A DNA stretch of 64,000 nucleotides from Streptomyces griseoflavus (GCF_014649995.1 NZ_BMUC01000009.1:476-64475); one strand, 5' to 3'; shown: positions 31,866 to 42,550, numbered from the stretch's first letter. Notes: generated by a model from the sequence alone, not told the origin. Program-made: numbers and translations.

Positions 31866-32708
31866 ATGACCAACGTCGTACGTGCCGCTCTGGTCCAGGC
31901 GACCTGGACCGGCGACACCGAGTCCATGCTGGCGAAACACGAGGAGCACGCCCGCGAGGCGGCCCGGCGGGGCGCGAAGGTCATCGGATTCCAGGAGGTG
32001 TTCAACGCCCCCTACTTCTGCCAGGTCCAGGACCCCGCGCACCACCGCTGGGCCGAACCCGTCCCCGACGGCCCCACCACCCGCCGGATGCGGGAACTGG
32101 CCCGCGAGACCGGCATGGTCGTCGTCGCGCCGGTGTTCGAGGTCGAACAGCCGGGCCACTCCTACAACACCGCCGCCGTGATCGACGCCGACGGCACCGT
32201 CCTCGGCAAGTACCGCAAGCACCACATCCCCCAGGTCGAGGGCTTCTGGGAGAAGTTCTACTTCCGTCCCGGCAACCTCGGCTGGCCCGTCTTCGACACC
32301 GCCGTCGGCAAGGTCGGCGTCTACATCTGCTACGACCGCCACTTCCCCGAGGGCTGGCGGCAACTGGGACTCAACGGCGCCCAGTTGGTCTACAACCCGT
32401 CCGCCACCCACCGCGGTCTGTCCGCCCACCTCTGGCGTCTGGAGCAGCCGGCCGCGGCCGTCGCCAACGAGTACTTCGTCGCCGCCATCAACCGCGTCGG
32501 GGTGGAGGAGTACGGGGACAACGACTTCTACGGCACCTCGTACTTCGTCGACCCGCGCGGACAGTTCGTCGGCGACGTCGCCGACGACAGCAAGGAGGAA
32601 CTCGTGGTACGGGACCTGGACTTCGACCTCATCGAAGAAGTACGGCAGCAGTGGGCCTTCTACCGGGACCGCCGCCCCGACGCCTACGAGGGGCTGGTGC
32701 GGCCGTGA
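31866..32708 (+). CDS. beta-ureidopropionase / N-carbamoyl amidohydrolase (nitrilase superfamily), copy 1
   Basis: A 280-residue carbon-nitrogen hydrolase that would release beta-amino acid, CO2 and ammonia from N-carbamoyl-beta-alanine, the third step of reductive pyrimidine breakdown. The Glu-Lys-Cys triad appears in IGFQEVFNAPYFC (Glu), KYRKHHIPQVEGFWEKFYF (Lys) and VGVYICYDRHFPEGW (Cys about 155). GAAGGAG lies before the ATG. The downstream aminotransferase start overlaps its stop (GTGA), so both are coupled. It is close in sequence to the second copy at 35.7 kb. Confidence 0.87.
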   Translation: MTNVVRAALVQATWTGDTESMLAKHEEHAREAARRGAKVIGFQEVFNAPYFCQVQDPAHHRWAEPVPDGPTTRRMRELARETGMVVVAPVFEVEQPGHSYNTAAVIDADGTVLGKYRKHHIPQVEGFWEKFYFRPGNLGWPVFDTAVGKVGVYICYDRHFPEGWRQLGLNGAQLVYNPSATHRGLSAHLWRLEQPAAAVANEYFVAAINRVGVEEYGDNDFYGTSYFVDPRGQFVGDVADDSKEELVVRDLDFDLIEEVRQQWAFYRDRRPDAYEGLVRP

Positions 32709-33991
32709 CCGACGACCTGCTGGGCCGCCACCGCTCCGTCCTCCCCGACTGGCTCGCCCTCTACTACGAGCACCCCATCGAGATCACCCACGGCGAGGGA
32801 CGCCACGTCTGGGACGCCGACGGCAACCGCTACCTCGACTTCTTCGGCGGCATCCTCACCACCATGACCGCCCACGCCCTGCCCGAGATCACCAAGGCGG
32901 TGAGCGACCAGGCCGGGCGGATCGTCCACTCCTCCACCCTCTACCTCAACCGGCCGATGGTCGAACTCGCCGAGCGCATCGCCAAGCTGAGCGGCATCCC
33001 GGACGCCCGGGTCTTCTTCACCACCTCCGGCACCGAGGCCAACGACACCGCCCTGCTGCTCGCCACCACCTACCGGCGCAGCAACACGGTCCTGGCGATG
33101 CGCAACAGCTACCACGGCCGCTCCTTCAGCTCGGTCGGCATCACCGGCAACCGCGGCTGGTCCCCGACCTCCCTCTCCCCGCTCCAGACGCTCTACGTGC
33201 ACGGCGGGGTGCGCACCCGGGGCCCCTTCGCCGCCCTGGACGACTACGACTACGTCGCGGCCTGCGTCGACGACCTCAAGGACCTCCTCGGCCACACCCG
33301 CCCGCCCGCCGCGCTGATCGCCGAACCCATCCAGGGCGTCGGCGGCTTCACCTCACCGCCCGACGGGCTGTACGCGGCCTTCCGCGAGGTGCTGCACGAG
33401 CGGGGCATCCTGTGGATCGCCGACGAGGTGCAGACCGGCTGGGGCCGCACCGGCGAGCACTTCTGGGGCTGGCAGGCCCACGGCCGCAGCGGCCCGCCCG
33501 ACATGCTGACCTTCGCCAAGGGCATCGGCAACGGCATGTCCATCGGCGGGGTCGTCGCCCGCTCCGAGATCATGAACTGCCTGGACGCCAACAGCATCTC
33601 CACCTTCGGCGGCACCCAGATCACCATGGCCGCGGGCCTCGCCAACCTCACCTACCTGCTCGAACACGACCTGCAGGGCAACGCCCGCCGGGTCGGCGGC
33701 CTGCTCATCCAGCGGCTGCGGGCCGCCGCCGCCCAGGTCCCGGCCGTACGGGAAGTGCGCGGACGCGGACTGATGATCGGCATCGAGCTGACGCGACCCG
33801 GCACCGACCGGGCCGACCCCGAGGCGGCGTCCGCCGTCCTGGAGGCGGCCCGCGAGGGCGGCCTGCTCATCGGCAAGGGCGGCGGGCACGACACCAGCGC
33901 CCTGCGCGTCGCCCCGCCGCTGTCCCTCAACGTCGCGGAGGCGGAGGAGGGCGCCGACATCCTCGAACGCGCCCTGCGGAGCATCCGGTAG
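32705..33991 (+). CDS. class-III aminotransferase (beta-alanine/beta-aminoisobutyrate type)
   Basis: A 428-residue PLP enzyme that would pass the amino group of beta-alanine or beta-aminoisobutyrate to a keto acid after ureide hydrolysis. Visible are RYLDFFGGILTTMTAHALP, FFTTSGTEANDTAL (phosphate contact), the NSYHGRSFSSVGITGN segment, IADEVQTGWGRTG (Asp to the pyridine nitrogen) and MLTFAKGIGNGMSIGG with PLP Lys about 272. GTG start overlaps the preceding stop by 4 bases. It resembles AGXT2-like enzymes; the exact amino donor is inferred from the neighbouring genes. Confidence 0.88.
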   Translation: MTDDLLGRHRSVLPDWLALYYEHPIEITHGEGRHVWDADGNRYLDFFGGILTTMTAHALPEITKAVSDQAGRIVHSSTLYLNRPMVELAERIAKLSGIPDARVFFTTSGTEANDTALLLATTYRRSNTVLAMRNSYHGRSFSSVGITGNRGWSPTSLSPLQTLYVHGGVRTRGPFAALDDYDYVAACVDDLKDLLGHTRPPAALIAEPIQGVGGFTSPPDGLYAAFREVLHERGILWIADEVQTGWGRTGEHFWGWQAHGRSGPPDMLTFAKGIGNGMSIGGVVARSEIMNCLDANSISTFGGTQITMAAGLANLTYLLEHDLQGNARRVGGLLIQRLRAAAAQVPAVREVRGRGLMIGIELTRPGTDRADPEAASAVLEAAREGGLLIGKGGGHDTSALRVAPPLSLNVAEAEEGADILERALRSIR

Positions 33992-34019
33992 GAGCGGTAC
34001 CCGACAGGAGGACGCTGCC

Positions 34020-35579
34020 ATGACCACCTGGGAGCCACCCGCACCGGCCCTCTCCGTCCGGCAGGTCCTCGCCCTGGAGCGGGTGCTCGCCGGGGAGCCC
34101 GAGGTGGTGGCCGGAGCGGGCCGGCTGGACCGGCCCGTGCGCTGGGTGCACGTCGCCGAGGCCGCCGACGTCGGGGTGATGCTCAGCGGCGGCGAGATGG
34201 TCCTCACCACGGGGGTGCTGCTCGCCGGTGACGAGGGCAAGCAGGCCGAGTACGTCCGGTCCCTGCACCGCGCGGAGGCGTCCGCCGTGGTCCTCGGACT
34301 CGGCCGCGCGTTCCCGGCCCCGCCGGAGGCCATGCGACGCGCGGCGGAGCGGTGCGGGCTGCCCCTGGTGGTCCTCCACCGCCCCTTCCCCTTCGCCCAG
34401 CTGACCGAGGAGGTGCAGTCCCGTCTGGTGCGGCGCAAGTTCGCCGCCGTCAGCCTCTCCGAGGCCGTGCGCACCCGACTCACCGCGCTGATCACCACCG
34501 GAGCCCCGCTGCAGCGCCTGCTCGACGAGGTCGCCCGGCACAGCGGCTGCCCCGTCGTCGTCGCCAACCTCGCCCACCGCGTCCTCGGCACGGCGGGGGA
34601 ACGGCCGGCCGTGGACGACGTCCTGCGCGACTGGGAACGCGTCGCCCGGCAGGCCGGCGCCGGCGAGGGCGACGGCTGGATCCGCGCCGAGCTCGGCGGG
34701 CGGGGCGAGCGGTGGGGCCGGATCGTGCTGTGCGGCTACCGGGGCGACACCGCCACCGGGCGGCTCCTCGCCGACCGTGCCGCCGAGGCCCTGGTGCTGC
34801 ACCGCATGCTCGGCGGTTCCGCCCGCTCCTGGGAGGAACAGTCCGCGCGGAGCCTGCTGACCGACCTGGCCGGCGGTGTCGTACCGGCCGGACACCTGCT
34901 GCCCCGGGCGCGCGCCGCCGGGCTGCCGGTGAACCGGCGCACCTTCGTGCCGCTCGTCGTACGGGGCCGGGACGCCGCCCGGCTCGACCGCGTGCTGCGC
35001 CTGCTGGGACTGCCCGGCATCGCCGCCGAACTGACCGGCACGGCGACCGCCGTGCTGCTCAGCCTCGCCCGCGACCAGGACGCCGACGCCCTCACCGGCC
35101 ACTTCGCCGCACGGCTGCGCGCCGAACCGGGGGCCGCGCCCGTCGTGGTGGCGGCGGCCGGCGCCCGCACCTCCTTCGACGACGTGCCCGCCGGACTGCG
35201 CGAGGCCCGGCACGTCGCGGACGCCGTGGCCGGCTCCGCCGCCGCGCTCGACCTGCCGCCCGTGGTGCGCCTGCACGACGTCCATCTGCGCGGACTGATC
35301 CGGCTGCTGCGGGACGACCCGCAGGTGCAGTCCTTCGCGGAGAGGGAGCTGGACGGCCTGCTGCGCGATCCGGACGAGGACCTGCTGTCCGTGCTGCGCA
35401 CCTACCTCGCCACCGGCCGCAACAAGTCCCGCACCGCCCAGCTCCACCACGTCTCCCGGCCCGCCCTCTACCGCCGGCTGGAAGCGATACAGGCCCGCCT
35501 GGGCGTGGACCTCGACGACTTCGAACAGGCCGCCTCGGTCCACATCGCGCTGCTCGCGCACGACGCGCAACAACGCTGA
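34020..35579 (+). CDS. PucR-family transcriptional regulator
   Basis: A 519-residue regulator. The N-terminal PucR domain (about 10-125) starts LSVRQVLALERVLAGEPEVV and includes GEMVLTTGVLL. A GGDEF-like middle domain follows. The C-terminal PucR-type HTH (about 455-510) reads TYLATGRNKSRTAQLHHVSR, then PALYRRLEAIQARLG. AGGAGG lies about 8 bases before ATG. PucR proteins control purine, pyrimidine or other nitrogen-ring catabolism. Placement in the middle of this gene set makes it the likely local regulator. Confidence 0.88.
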   Translation: MTTWEPPAPALSVRQVLALERVLAGEPEVVAGAGRLDRPVRWVHVAEAADVGVMLSGGEMVLTTGVLLAGDEGKQAEYVRSLHRAEASAVVLGLGRAFPAPPEAMRRAAERCGLPLVVLHRPFPFAQLTEEVQSRLVRRKFAAVSLSEAVRTRLTALITTGAPLQRLLDEVARHSGCPVVVANLAHRVLGTAGERPAVDDVLRDWERVARQAGAGEGDGWIRAELGGRGERWGRIVLCGYRGDTATGRLLADRAAEALVLHRMLGGSARSWEEQSARSLLTDLAGGVVPAGHLLPRARAAGLPVNRRTFVPLVVRGRDAARLDRVLRLLGLPGIAAELTGTATAVLLSLARDQDADALTGHFAARLRAEPGAAPVVVAAAGARTSFDDVPAGLREARHVADAVAGSAAALDLPPVVRLHDVHLRGLIRLLRDDPQVQSFAERELDGLLRDPDEDLLSVLRTYLATGRNKSRTAQLHHVSRPALYRRLEAIQARLGVDLDDFEQAASVHIALLAHDAQQR

Positions 35580-35630
35580 GACAAGCGACCCACCTGCGAC
35601 GACGGCGGTGAGACATGGGCCCGTCGACGG

Positions 35631-35673
35631 GTGACACGGTGACACGCCGCACCCCCGCGGACGTGACACGGTG
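35631..35673 (+). promoter_or_regulatory. direct repeat GTGACACGGTG upstream of ureidopropionase copy 2
   Basis: GTGACACGGTG occurs at 35631-35641 and 35663-35673, 32 bases apart start to start (about three helical turns), 63-105 bases before the next gene. This spacing fits two regulator subunits on one face of DNA. The binding protein is unknown; PucR is a candidate. Confidence 0.4.
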
Positions 35674-35735
35674 CACCTCACGGCCGGCCCGTCCCCTCCC
35701 TAGGCTCACCGCACACCGAGCGACCGGAGGTCCCG

Positions 35736-36578
35736 ATGAGCCGAGTGATCCGTGCCGCCGTCTTCCAGACCGCCTGGACCGGCGACAAGGAATCGATGAT
35801 CCAGGTCCACGAGCAGGCCGCCCGCGACGCCGCCGCCCAGGGCGCCCAGGTCCTGTGCTTCCAGGAACTGTTCTACGGACCGTACTTCTGCCAGGTACAG
35901 GACCCCGCCTTCTACGCGTACGCCGAACGCGTCCCCGACGGGCCGATCGTCCGGCGCTTCCAGGCCCTCGCCCGGGAGCTGGGCCTCGTCCTGGTGCTGC
36001 CGATGTACGAGGAGGAACAGCCCGGCGTCCTCTACAACACGGCCGCGGTGATCGACGCCGACGGCTCCTACCTCGGCAAGTACCGCAAGACGCACATCCC
36101 GCAGGTGAAGGGCTTCTGGGAGAAGTTCTACTTCCGTCCCGGCAACAGCGGCTGGCCCGTCTTCGACACCGCCGCCGGCCGGATCGGCGTCTACATCTGC
36201 TACGACCGGCACTTCCCCGAGGGCTGGCGCGCGCTCGGCCTCGCCGGAGCCGAGATCGTCTTCAACCCCTCGGCCACCTCACGCGGACTGTCCGGCTACC
36301 TCTGGCAGCTGGAACAGCCCGCGGCGGCCGTCGCCAACGAGTACTTCGTCGGCGCCATCAACCGGGTGGGCGTGGAGGAGTACGGCGACAACGACTTCTA
36401 CGGCACGAGCTACTTCGTCGACCCCGAGGCCCGGTTCGCCGGCGAACCGGCGAGCGACAAGGAGACCGAACTCGTCGTCCGCGACCTGGACCTGGACCGA
36501 CTCCGCGAGGTCCGCGACCGCTGGCAGTTCTACCGCGACCGCGCCCCCGGCGCCTACGGGCCGCTGACCGCACCCTGA
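35736..36578 (+). CDS. beta-ureidopropionase / N-carbamoyl amidohydrolase (nitrilase superfamily), copy 2
   Basis: 280 residues, the same length as the copy at 31.9 kb and similar throughout. Catalytic residues lie in LCFQELFYGPYFC (Glu), KYRKTHIPQVKGFWEKFYF (Lys) and IGVYICYDRHFPEGW (Cys). GGAGG lies 6 bases before ATG. It precedes dihydropyrimidinase by 34 bases, so it probably starts the second transcript of the cluster. The duplication may give enzymes for different carbamoyl amino acids, for example uracil- and thymine-derived. Confidence 0.87.
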   Translation: MSRVIRAAVFQTAWTGDKESMIQVHEQAARDAAAQGAQVLCFQELFYGPYFCQVQDPAFYAYAERVPDGPIVRRFQALARELGLVLVLPMYEEEQPGVLYNTAAVIDADGSYLGKYRKTHIPQVKGFWEKFYFRPGNSGWPVFDTAAGRIGVYICYDRHFPEGWRALGLAGAEIVFNPSATSRGLSGYLWQLEQPAAAVANEYFVGAINRVGVEEYGDNDFYGTSYFVDPEARFAGEPASDKETELVVRDLDLDRLREVRDRWQFYRDRAPGAYGPLTAP

Positions 36579-36612
36579 CAGCAGCACCGACCACGCGAGG
36601 AGAGGGAGCACC

Positions 36613-38016
36613 ATGAGCAGCCGTACCGTCATCCGCGGCGGCCTCGTCATCACCGCCTCCGACGAGATCCACGCCGACGTCCTGATCGAGGACGGCCGCA
36701 TCGCCGCCCTCGCCGCCTCCGGCACCCCCGCCGCCCGGGCGTTCACCGCCGACCGCACCCTCGACGCCACCGGGAAGTACGTCATCCCCGGCGGCGTCGA
36801 CGCGCACACCCACATGGAGCTGCCGTTCGGCGGCACCTTCGCCTCCGACACCTTCGAGACGGGCACCCGGGCCGCCGCCTGGGGCGGCACGACCACCATC
36901 GTCGACTTCGCCGTGCAGAGCGTCGGCCGCACCCTGCGCGAAGGACTCGACGCCTGGCACGCCAAGGCCGAGGGCAACTGCGCCGTCGACTACGCGTTCC
37001 ACATGATCGTCTCCGACGTCAACGCCGGGACACTGAAGGAGATGGACCTCCTCGTGGAGGAGGGAGTCACCTCCTTCAAGCAGTTCATGGCCTATCCGGG
37101 CGTCTTCTACTCCGACGACGGCCAGATCCTGCGCGCCATGCAGCGCTCCGCCGACAACGGCGGGCTGATCATGATGCACGCCGAGAACGGCATCGCCATC
37201 GACGTCCTCGTCGAACAGGCCCTCGACCGCGGGGAGACCGACCCCCGCTTCCACGGCGAGGTCCGCAAGGCCCTCCTCGAGGCCGAGGCCACCCACCGCG
37301 CCATCCGGCTCGCCCAGGTGGCGGGCGCCCCGCTGTACGTCGTGCACGTCTCCGCCACCGAGGCCGTCGCCGAACTCGCCCGTGCCCGCGACGACGGCCT
37401 GAACGTGTTCGGCGAGACCTGCCCGCAGTACCTGTTCCTGTCCACCGACAACCTCGCCGAACCGGACTTCGAGGGCGCCAAGTACGTGTGCAGCACCCCG
37501 CTCAGGCCGCGGGAGCACCAGGCGGCCCTCTGGCGGGGCCTGCGCACCAACGACCTGCAGGTGGTCTCCACCGACCACTGCCCCTTCTGCTTCACCGGCC
37601 AGAAGGAACTCGGCCGCGGCGACTTCTCCAGGATCCCTAACGGGCTCCCGGGCGTGGAGAACCGCATGGACCTGCTCCACCAGGCCGTCCTCGACGGGCA
37701 CATCTCCCGCCGCCGCTGGATCGAGATCGCCTGCGCCACCCCGGCCCGGATGTTCGGCCTCTACCCGAAGAAGGGCACCGTCGCACCGGGCGCCGACGCC
37801 GACGTCGTGATCTACGACCCGGCCGCCGAGCAGGTCATCTCCGCCGAGACCCACCACATGAACGTCGACTACTCGGCCTACGAGGGCAAACGGGTCACCG
37901 GCCGGGTGGAGACCGTCCTCTCGCGCGGGGTCCCCGTCATCACCGGCCGGGAGTACACCGGGCGCGCCGGACACGGTGTCTACACCCCGCGTTCCACCTG
38001 CCAGTACCTCACCTAG
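36613..38016 (+). CDS. hydA: dihydropyrimidinase / D-hydantoinase
   Basis: A 467-residue metal-dependent amidohydrolase opening the dihydrouracil or hydantoin ring. The N-terminal strand SSRTVIRGGLVITASDEIHA is followed by GGVDAHTHMELPFGG with metal His pair (about 60), GVTSFKQFMAYPG with the carboxylated Lys (about 153), MHAENG and VVHVSATEA His ligands, and STDHCPFCF Asp (about 320). The end LFPKKG-type segment appears as LYPKKGTVAPGADADVVIYD. Length and motif order fit the family. It lies between ureidopropionase copy 2 and the LLM oxidoreductase, all closely spaced. Confidence 0.93.
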   Translation: MSSRTVIRGGLVITASDEIHADVLIEDGRIAALAASGTPAARAFTADRTLDATGKYVIPGGVDAHTHMELPFGGTFASDTFETGTRAAAWGGTTTIVDFAVQSVGRTLREGLDAWHAKAEGNCAVDYAFHMIVSDVNAGTLKEMDLLVEEGVTSFKQFMAYPGVFYSDDGQILRAMQRSADNGGLIMMHAENGIAIDVLVEQALDRGETDPRFHGEVRKALLEAEATHRAIRLAQVAGAPLYVVHVSATEAVAELARARDDGLNVFGETCPQYLFLSTDNLAEPDFEGAKYVCSTPLRPREHQAALWRGLRTNDLQVVSTDHCPFCFTGQKELGRGDFSRIPNGLPGVENRMDLLHQAVLDGHISRRRWIEIACATPARMFGLYPKKGTVAPGADADVVIYDPAAEQVISAETHHMNVDYSAYEGKRVTGRVETVLSRGVPVITGREYTGRAGHGVYTPRSTCQYLT

Positions 38017-38027
38017 GAGCACCGCGC

Positions 38028-39029
38028 ATGGACTTCGGACTCGTACTGCAGACCGACCCGCCGGCCTCGCGGGTGGTCAGCCTGATGAGGCGCGCCGAAC
38101 GCAACGGCTTCACCCACGGCTGGACCTTCGACTCGGCCGTGCTGTGGCAGGAACCCTTCGTCATCCACAGCCAGATCCTCGCCCACACCACGCGGCTGAA
38201 GGTCGGCCCGATGGTCACCAACCCGGGCACCCGCACCTGGGAGGTCACTGCCTCCACCTTCGCCACCCTCAACGACATGTACGGCAACCGCACCGTCTGC
38301 GGCATCGGCCGCGGCGACTCCGCGATGCGTGTCGCCGGACGCAGACCGAACTCCCTGGCCCGCCTCGGGGAGGCGGTCGACGCGATCCGGGACCTCGCCG
38401 AAGGACGCGAGGCCGAGGTCGACGGGCAGCCGCTGCGCATCCCGTGGGTGCGCGACGGGAAGCTGCCCGTCTGGATGGCCGCGTACGGGCCGAAGGCACT
38501 CGCCCTCACCGGCCGCAAGGCCGACGGCTTCATCCTGCAGCTCGCCGACCCGTACCTGACCGAGTGGATGGTGAAGGCCGTACGCGCGGCGGCCGTCGAG
38601 GCGGGCCGCGATCCCGCCTCCGTCACCGTCTGCGTCGCCGCCCCCGCCTACGTCGGCGACGACCTGGCGCACGCCCGCGAGCAGTGCCGCTGGTTCGGCG
38701 GCATGGTCGGCAACCACGTCGCCGACCTGGTCGACCGCTACGGCGAGCACTCCGGCATGGTCCCCGAGGCGCTGACCGCGTACATCAAGGGACGGCACGG
38801 CTACGACTACAGCCACCACGGCCGGGCCGGCAACCCGTCCACGGACTTCGTGCCCGACGAGATCGTCGACCGGTTCTGCCTGCTCGGCCCGCCCGAGGCG
38901 CACATCGAGAAGCTGAAGGTGCTGCGCGAGCTGGGCGTGGACCAGTTCGCCGTCTACGACATGCACGACGCGCAGGAGACGACGATCGACGCGTACGGCG
39001 CGGAGATCATCCCGGCACTCGACCGCTGA
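38028..39029 (+). CDS. LLM-class (luciferase-like, F420-type) flavin oxidoreductase
   Basis: A 333-residue TIM-barrel oxidoreductase of the luciferase-like monooxygenase superfamily, close to the subfamily described as CPS_4043-type (TIGR03842). Visible are MDFGLVLQTDPPASRVV, RLKVGPMVTNPGTRTWEVTA, TVCGIGRGDSAMRVAGRRPN and VWMAAYGPKALALTGRKADG. The cofactor may be F420H2 or FMNH2; sequence alone does not decide. It lies 11 bases after dihydropyrimidinase and 27 bases before the NCS1 permease. Since no dihydropyrimidine dehydrogenase is present, it may carry out a redox step in the same pathway (inference). Confidence 0.85.
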   Translation: MDFGLVLQTDPPASRVVSLMRRAERNGFTHGWTFDSAVLWQEPFVIHSQILAHTTRLKVGPMVTNPGTRTWEVTASTFATLNDMYGNRTVCGIGRGDSAMRVAGRRPNSLARLGEAVDAIRDLAEGREAEVDGQPLRIPWVRDGKLPVWMAAYGPKALALTGRKADGFILQLADPYLTEWMVKAVRAAAVEAGRDPASVTVCVAAPAYVGDDLAHAREQCRWFGGMVGNHVADLVDRYGEHSGMVPEALTAYIKGRHGYDYSHHGRAGNPSTDFVPDEIVDRFCLLGPPEAHIEKLKVLRELGVDQFAVYDMHDAQETTIDAYGAEIIPALDR

Positions 39030-39056
39030 CCGGTACCACCGCCGAAGGACACGCCC

Positions 39057-40580
<1,524 letters not shown>

Positions 40581-40600
40581 GCGGACGACCGCCACCGGTC

Positions 40601-41524
40601 CTACCGGGCCGTGCCGAAGTCCTGCGTCCAGTAGTTGCCGGGCTGCGCGAGGCCGACACCGATCTCCTCGAAGGAGCAGTTGAGGATGTTCGCCTTGTGG
40701 CCGGGGCTGGTCATCCAGCCGTTCATGACCTGCTCGGGGGTGGAGTAGCCGTAGGCGACGTTCTCGCCGTAGGTGCTCCAGGTGTAGCCGGCGCGGGTGA
40801 TGCGGGCGCCGGGGTCGGAGCCGTCGGAGCCGGTGTGCGACATGGTGCCGCTCGCCGCCATGTCCTCGCTGTGTTTCTGGGCGGCCTGCGTCAGGGTGGT
40901 GTTCACCTTCACGGCGGAGCAACCGACCTTGGCACGCTCGGCGTTGACGAGCTGGACGACCCGGGCGACGGTGCCGGACGCGGCGGGGGCCGAGGTCGTG
41001 GCGCCGGGCTTCGGGGCGGCGGTAGTGGGCTCGGGAGCGGCCGTCGAGGGCTTCGGAGCGGCCGTGGTGGGCTTCGGAGCGGCCGTCGTGGGTCCGGGCG
41101 CGGCCGTCGTCGGTTCGGGAGCCGTGGTGGGCGTGGTGGTCGGACGGGAGGCGGGTGTCCCGGGGGCCGCCTTCGCCGGCTTCCGTGACGGCTCGCGTGA
41201 CGTGTGCGACGGCTCCCGGTCGCCCGGCTCGGTGGTGCTGGGCGCCGGGGTGCCGGACTTCGAAGGGCTCGGGGTCGCGGCCGGCGTGTCCGACGGGACC
41301 GGCGAGGGCTTGCCGTGCTGCTGGCCGCTCCACTGGCGGTACCAGTCGGGGCCGCCCCACCGGTCGTGGTCCGCGGCCCGGGCGGAGTCGTCACGGCTCT
41401 GCCGTTCCCCGCCGCCGGGCCAGTCGGTACAGGCCATGGCGACCGAGGGTATGCCTATGACGCCGACGGCGATCGCCGTGACGATCGTGCGGCGGTACTG
41501 CTTGTGATGGCGGTGCTTTCCCAT
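40601..41524 (-). CDS. secreted CAP-domain (SCP/PR-1-like) protein
   Basis: 307 residues. Start ATG 41522-41524 follows GAGG and opens a signal peptide (YRRTIVTAIAVGVIGIPSVA, cleavage near VAMAC; the Cys could allow lipidation). A long Ser/Thr/Pro/Ala linker (about 60-180) contains six copies of a seven-residue repeat, TTAAPxP. The C-terminal CAP domain (about 185-307) has LVNAERAKVGC, HSEDMAASGTMSHTGSDG (His), YGENVAYGYSTPEQVMNGWM (Glu) and SPGHKANILNCSFEEIGVGL (His). Bacterial CAP proteins are secreted and of uncertain function, sometimes linked to spores or cell wall. It is convergent with the NCS1 gene. Confidence 0.88.
   Translation of the reverse strand: MGKHRHHKQYRRTIVTAIAVGVIGIPSVAMACTDWPGGGERQSRDDSARAADHDRWGGPDWYRQWSGQQHGKPSPVPSDTPAATPSPSKSGTPAPSTTEPGDREPSHTSREPSRKPAKAAPGTPASRPTTTPTTAPEPTTAAPGPTTAAPKPTTAAPKPSTAAPEPTTAAPKPGATTSAPAASGTVARVVQLVNAERAKVGCSAVKVNTTLTQAAQKHSEDMAASGTMSHTGSDGSDPGARITRAGYTWSTYGENVAYGYSTPEQVMNGWMTSPGHKANILNCSFEEIGVGLAQPGNYWTQDFGTAR
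41005..41130 (-). repeat. 21-bp tandem repeat in the CAP-protein linker
   Basis: About six tandem 21-bp units encoding variants of (T/S)TAAPxP with x being Glu, Gly or Lys. The units differ at several bases, so it is an old minisatellite that keeps the reading frame. Confidence 0.7.
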
Positions 41525-41881
41525 GTGTGACCTCACCCCTGCTGTCCGGAGGCTGGTCATTCTTGGGACGGCCCGGCGCGGGGCGCAAAGGGCCTTTCTA
41601 CTAACAGGAGCCGTAGGCCCGTGCGGGCCTTGCGGTGCCCGGGAGAGCGTGCCGACCTCCGGTGACGGGCCCCCGGTGACACCTGCCGCCTCGTCAGGAG
41701 GCCCCGCGCGGCGCAGGAGTCCCGCCTTCCGGTTCCCCGCCGGACGACCACCCGCCCGGGCCGGGGGCGGTTTCACGGCAAGACGGACAAGTCCCCCATG
41801 TCGCCGGGGCGGTTTCTACTAAGCGACCCGCGCAGATCGGAAACGCGGTGTGACAGATGTCACGGAACCATCAACTCCGGA
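41525..41881. promoter_or_regulatory. intergenic region with two copies of TTTCTACTAA
   Basis: About 355 bases between two minus-strand genes. TTTCTACTAA occurs at 41595-41604 and 41813-41822 (TTAGTAGAAA on the coding strand), 218 bases apart. It is AT-rich and stands out in this GC-rich context. It could be a promoter or regulator element for the CAP gene. No coding frame is supported. Confidence 0.35.
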
Positions 41882-42550
41882 TCACTCCGGCGCGTTCCCC
41901 AGCGCGGCGACCGCCTCCTTGGCGGCCTTGATCGCGCCCTTGTTGATCTCGTCCGTGGCCGGCGCCTTCTTCGACTCGAAGTCGCTGCCGTTGTACGTCA
42001 CGATCACCAGCGCGTTGGAGGCCCGTGCCAGCACCACGCCCTCTCGCGTCTGCTGCTTGTCCTCGGTGGTGAGGTTCACGACGGAGTAGGCGGCGTCCCC
42101 GAGCCCGGGCACCTCGCCCCCGCCGCTCTTCTCCTCCAGCCGCCCCTGGTACGACCGCTCCGCCGCCTCGTCCGACGCCAGCACCTCGTAGGACACGTCG
42201 AGCCACCGGTACTCGTAGCCCTTGAGGGCGTTCCAGGAGCAGGTGCGGCGCAGCTTGGTGTCCGTGGACGGTATCTCCTTGCCGGCCGTCTTGGCGCCCG
42301 GCACGAGGGACTTGACGCTCGCCTCGGCGATGCTGCCGCACGGTGCGGGCGCGGCGGCGTAGGTCTTCGCCGGCGCCTGGGTCTCCGAGGGGGCGGACGA
42401 GGACTGGGTCCTCGTCTTCTCGGTCGGCTTGTCCGCGGCGGCCTCCGGCGCGGACAGCGGGCCGGAGGACAGCGCCCATCCCGCCGCGGCGAGGACGACC
42501 ACCGGGGACAGGCGCGCGGTCAGGGCGATCGGCAGAGGAAAGGAACGCAC
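41882..42550 (-). CDS. secreted or lipid-free DUF3558-like protein
   Basis: 222 residues. GTG start 42548-42550 is chosen because it precedes a hydrophobic export segment (FPLPIALTARLSPVVVLAAA) and follows GAGAAG; an upstream start would add 23 residues. The mature part begins with a Lys/Ser/Thr-rich linker, then PCGSIAEASVKSLVPGA, RTCSWNALKGYEYRWLDVSY and a C-terminal LVIVTYNGSDF. A Cys pair (PCGS, TCSW) and this order are typical of DUF3558-like actinobacterial exported proteins. No lipobox Cys is visible. Function unknown. Confidence 0.65.
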   Translation of the reverse strand: MRSFPLPIALTARLSPVVVLAAAGWALSSGPLSAPEAAADKPTEKTRTQSSSAPSETQAPAKTYAAAPAPCGSIAEASVKSLVPGAKTAGKEIPSTDTKLRRTCSWNALKGYEYRWLDVSYEVLASDEAAERSYQGRLEEKSGGGEVPGLGDAAYSVVNLTTEDKQQTREGVVLARASNALVIVTYNGSDFESKKAPATDEINKGAIKAAKEAVAALGNAPE

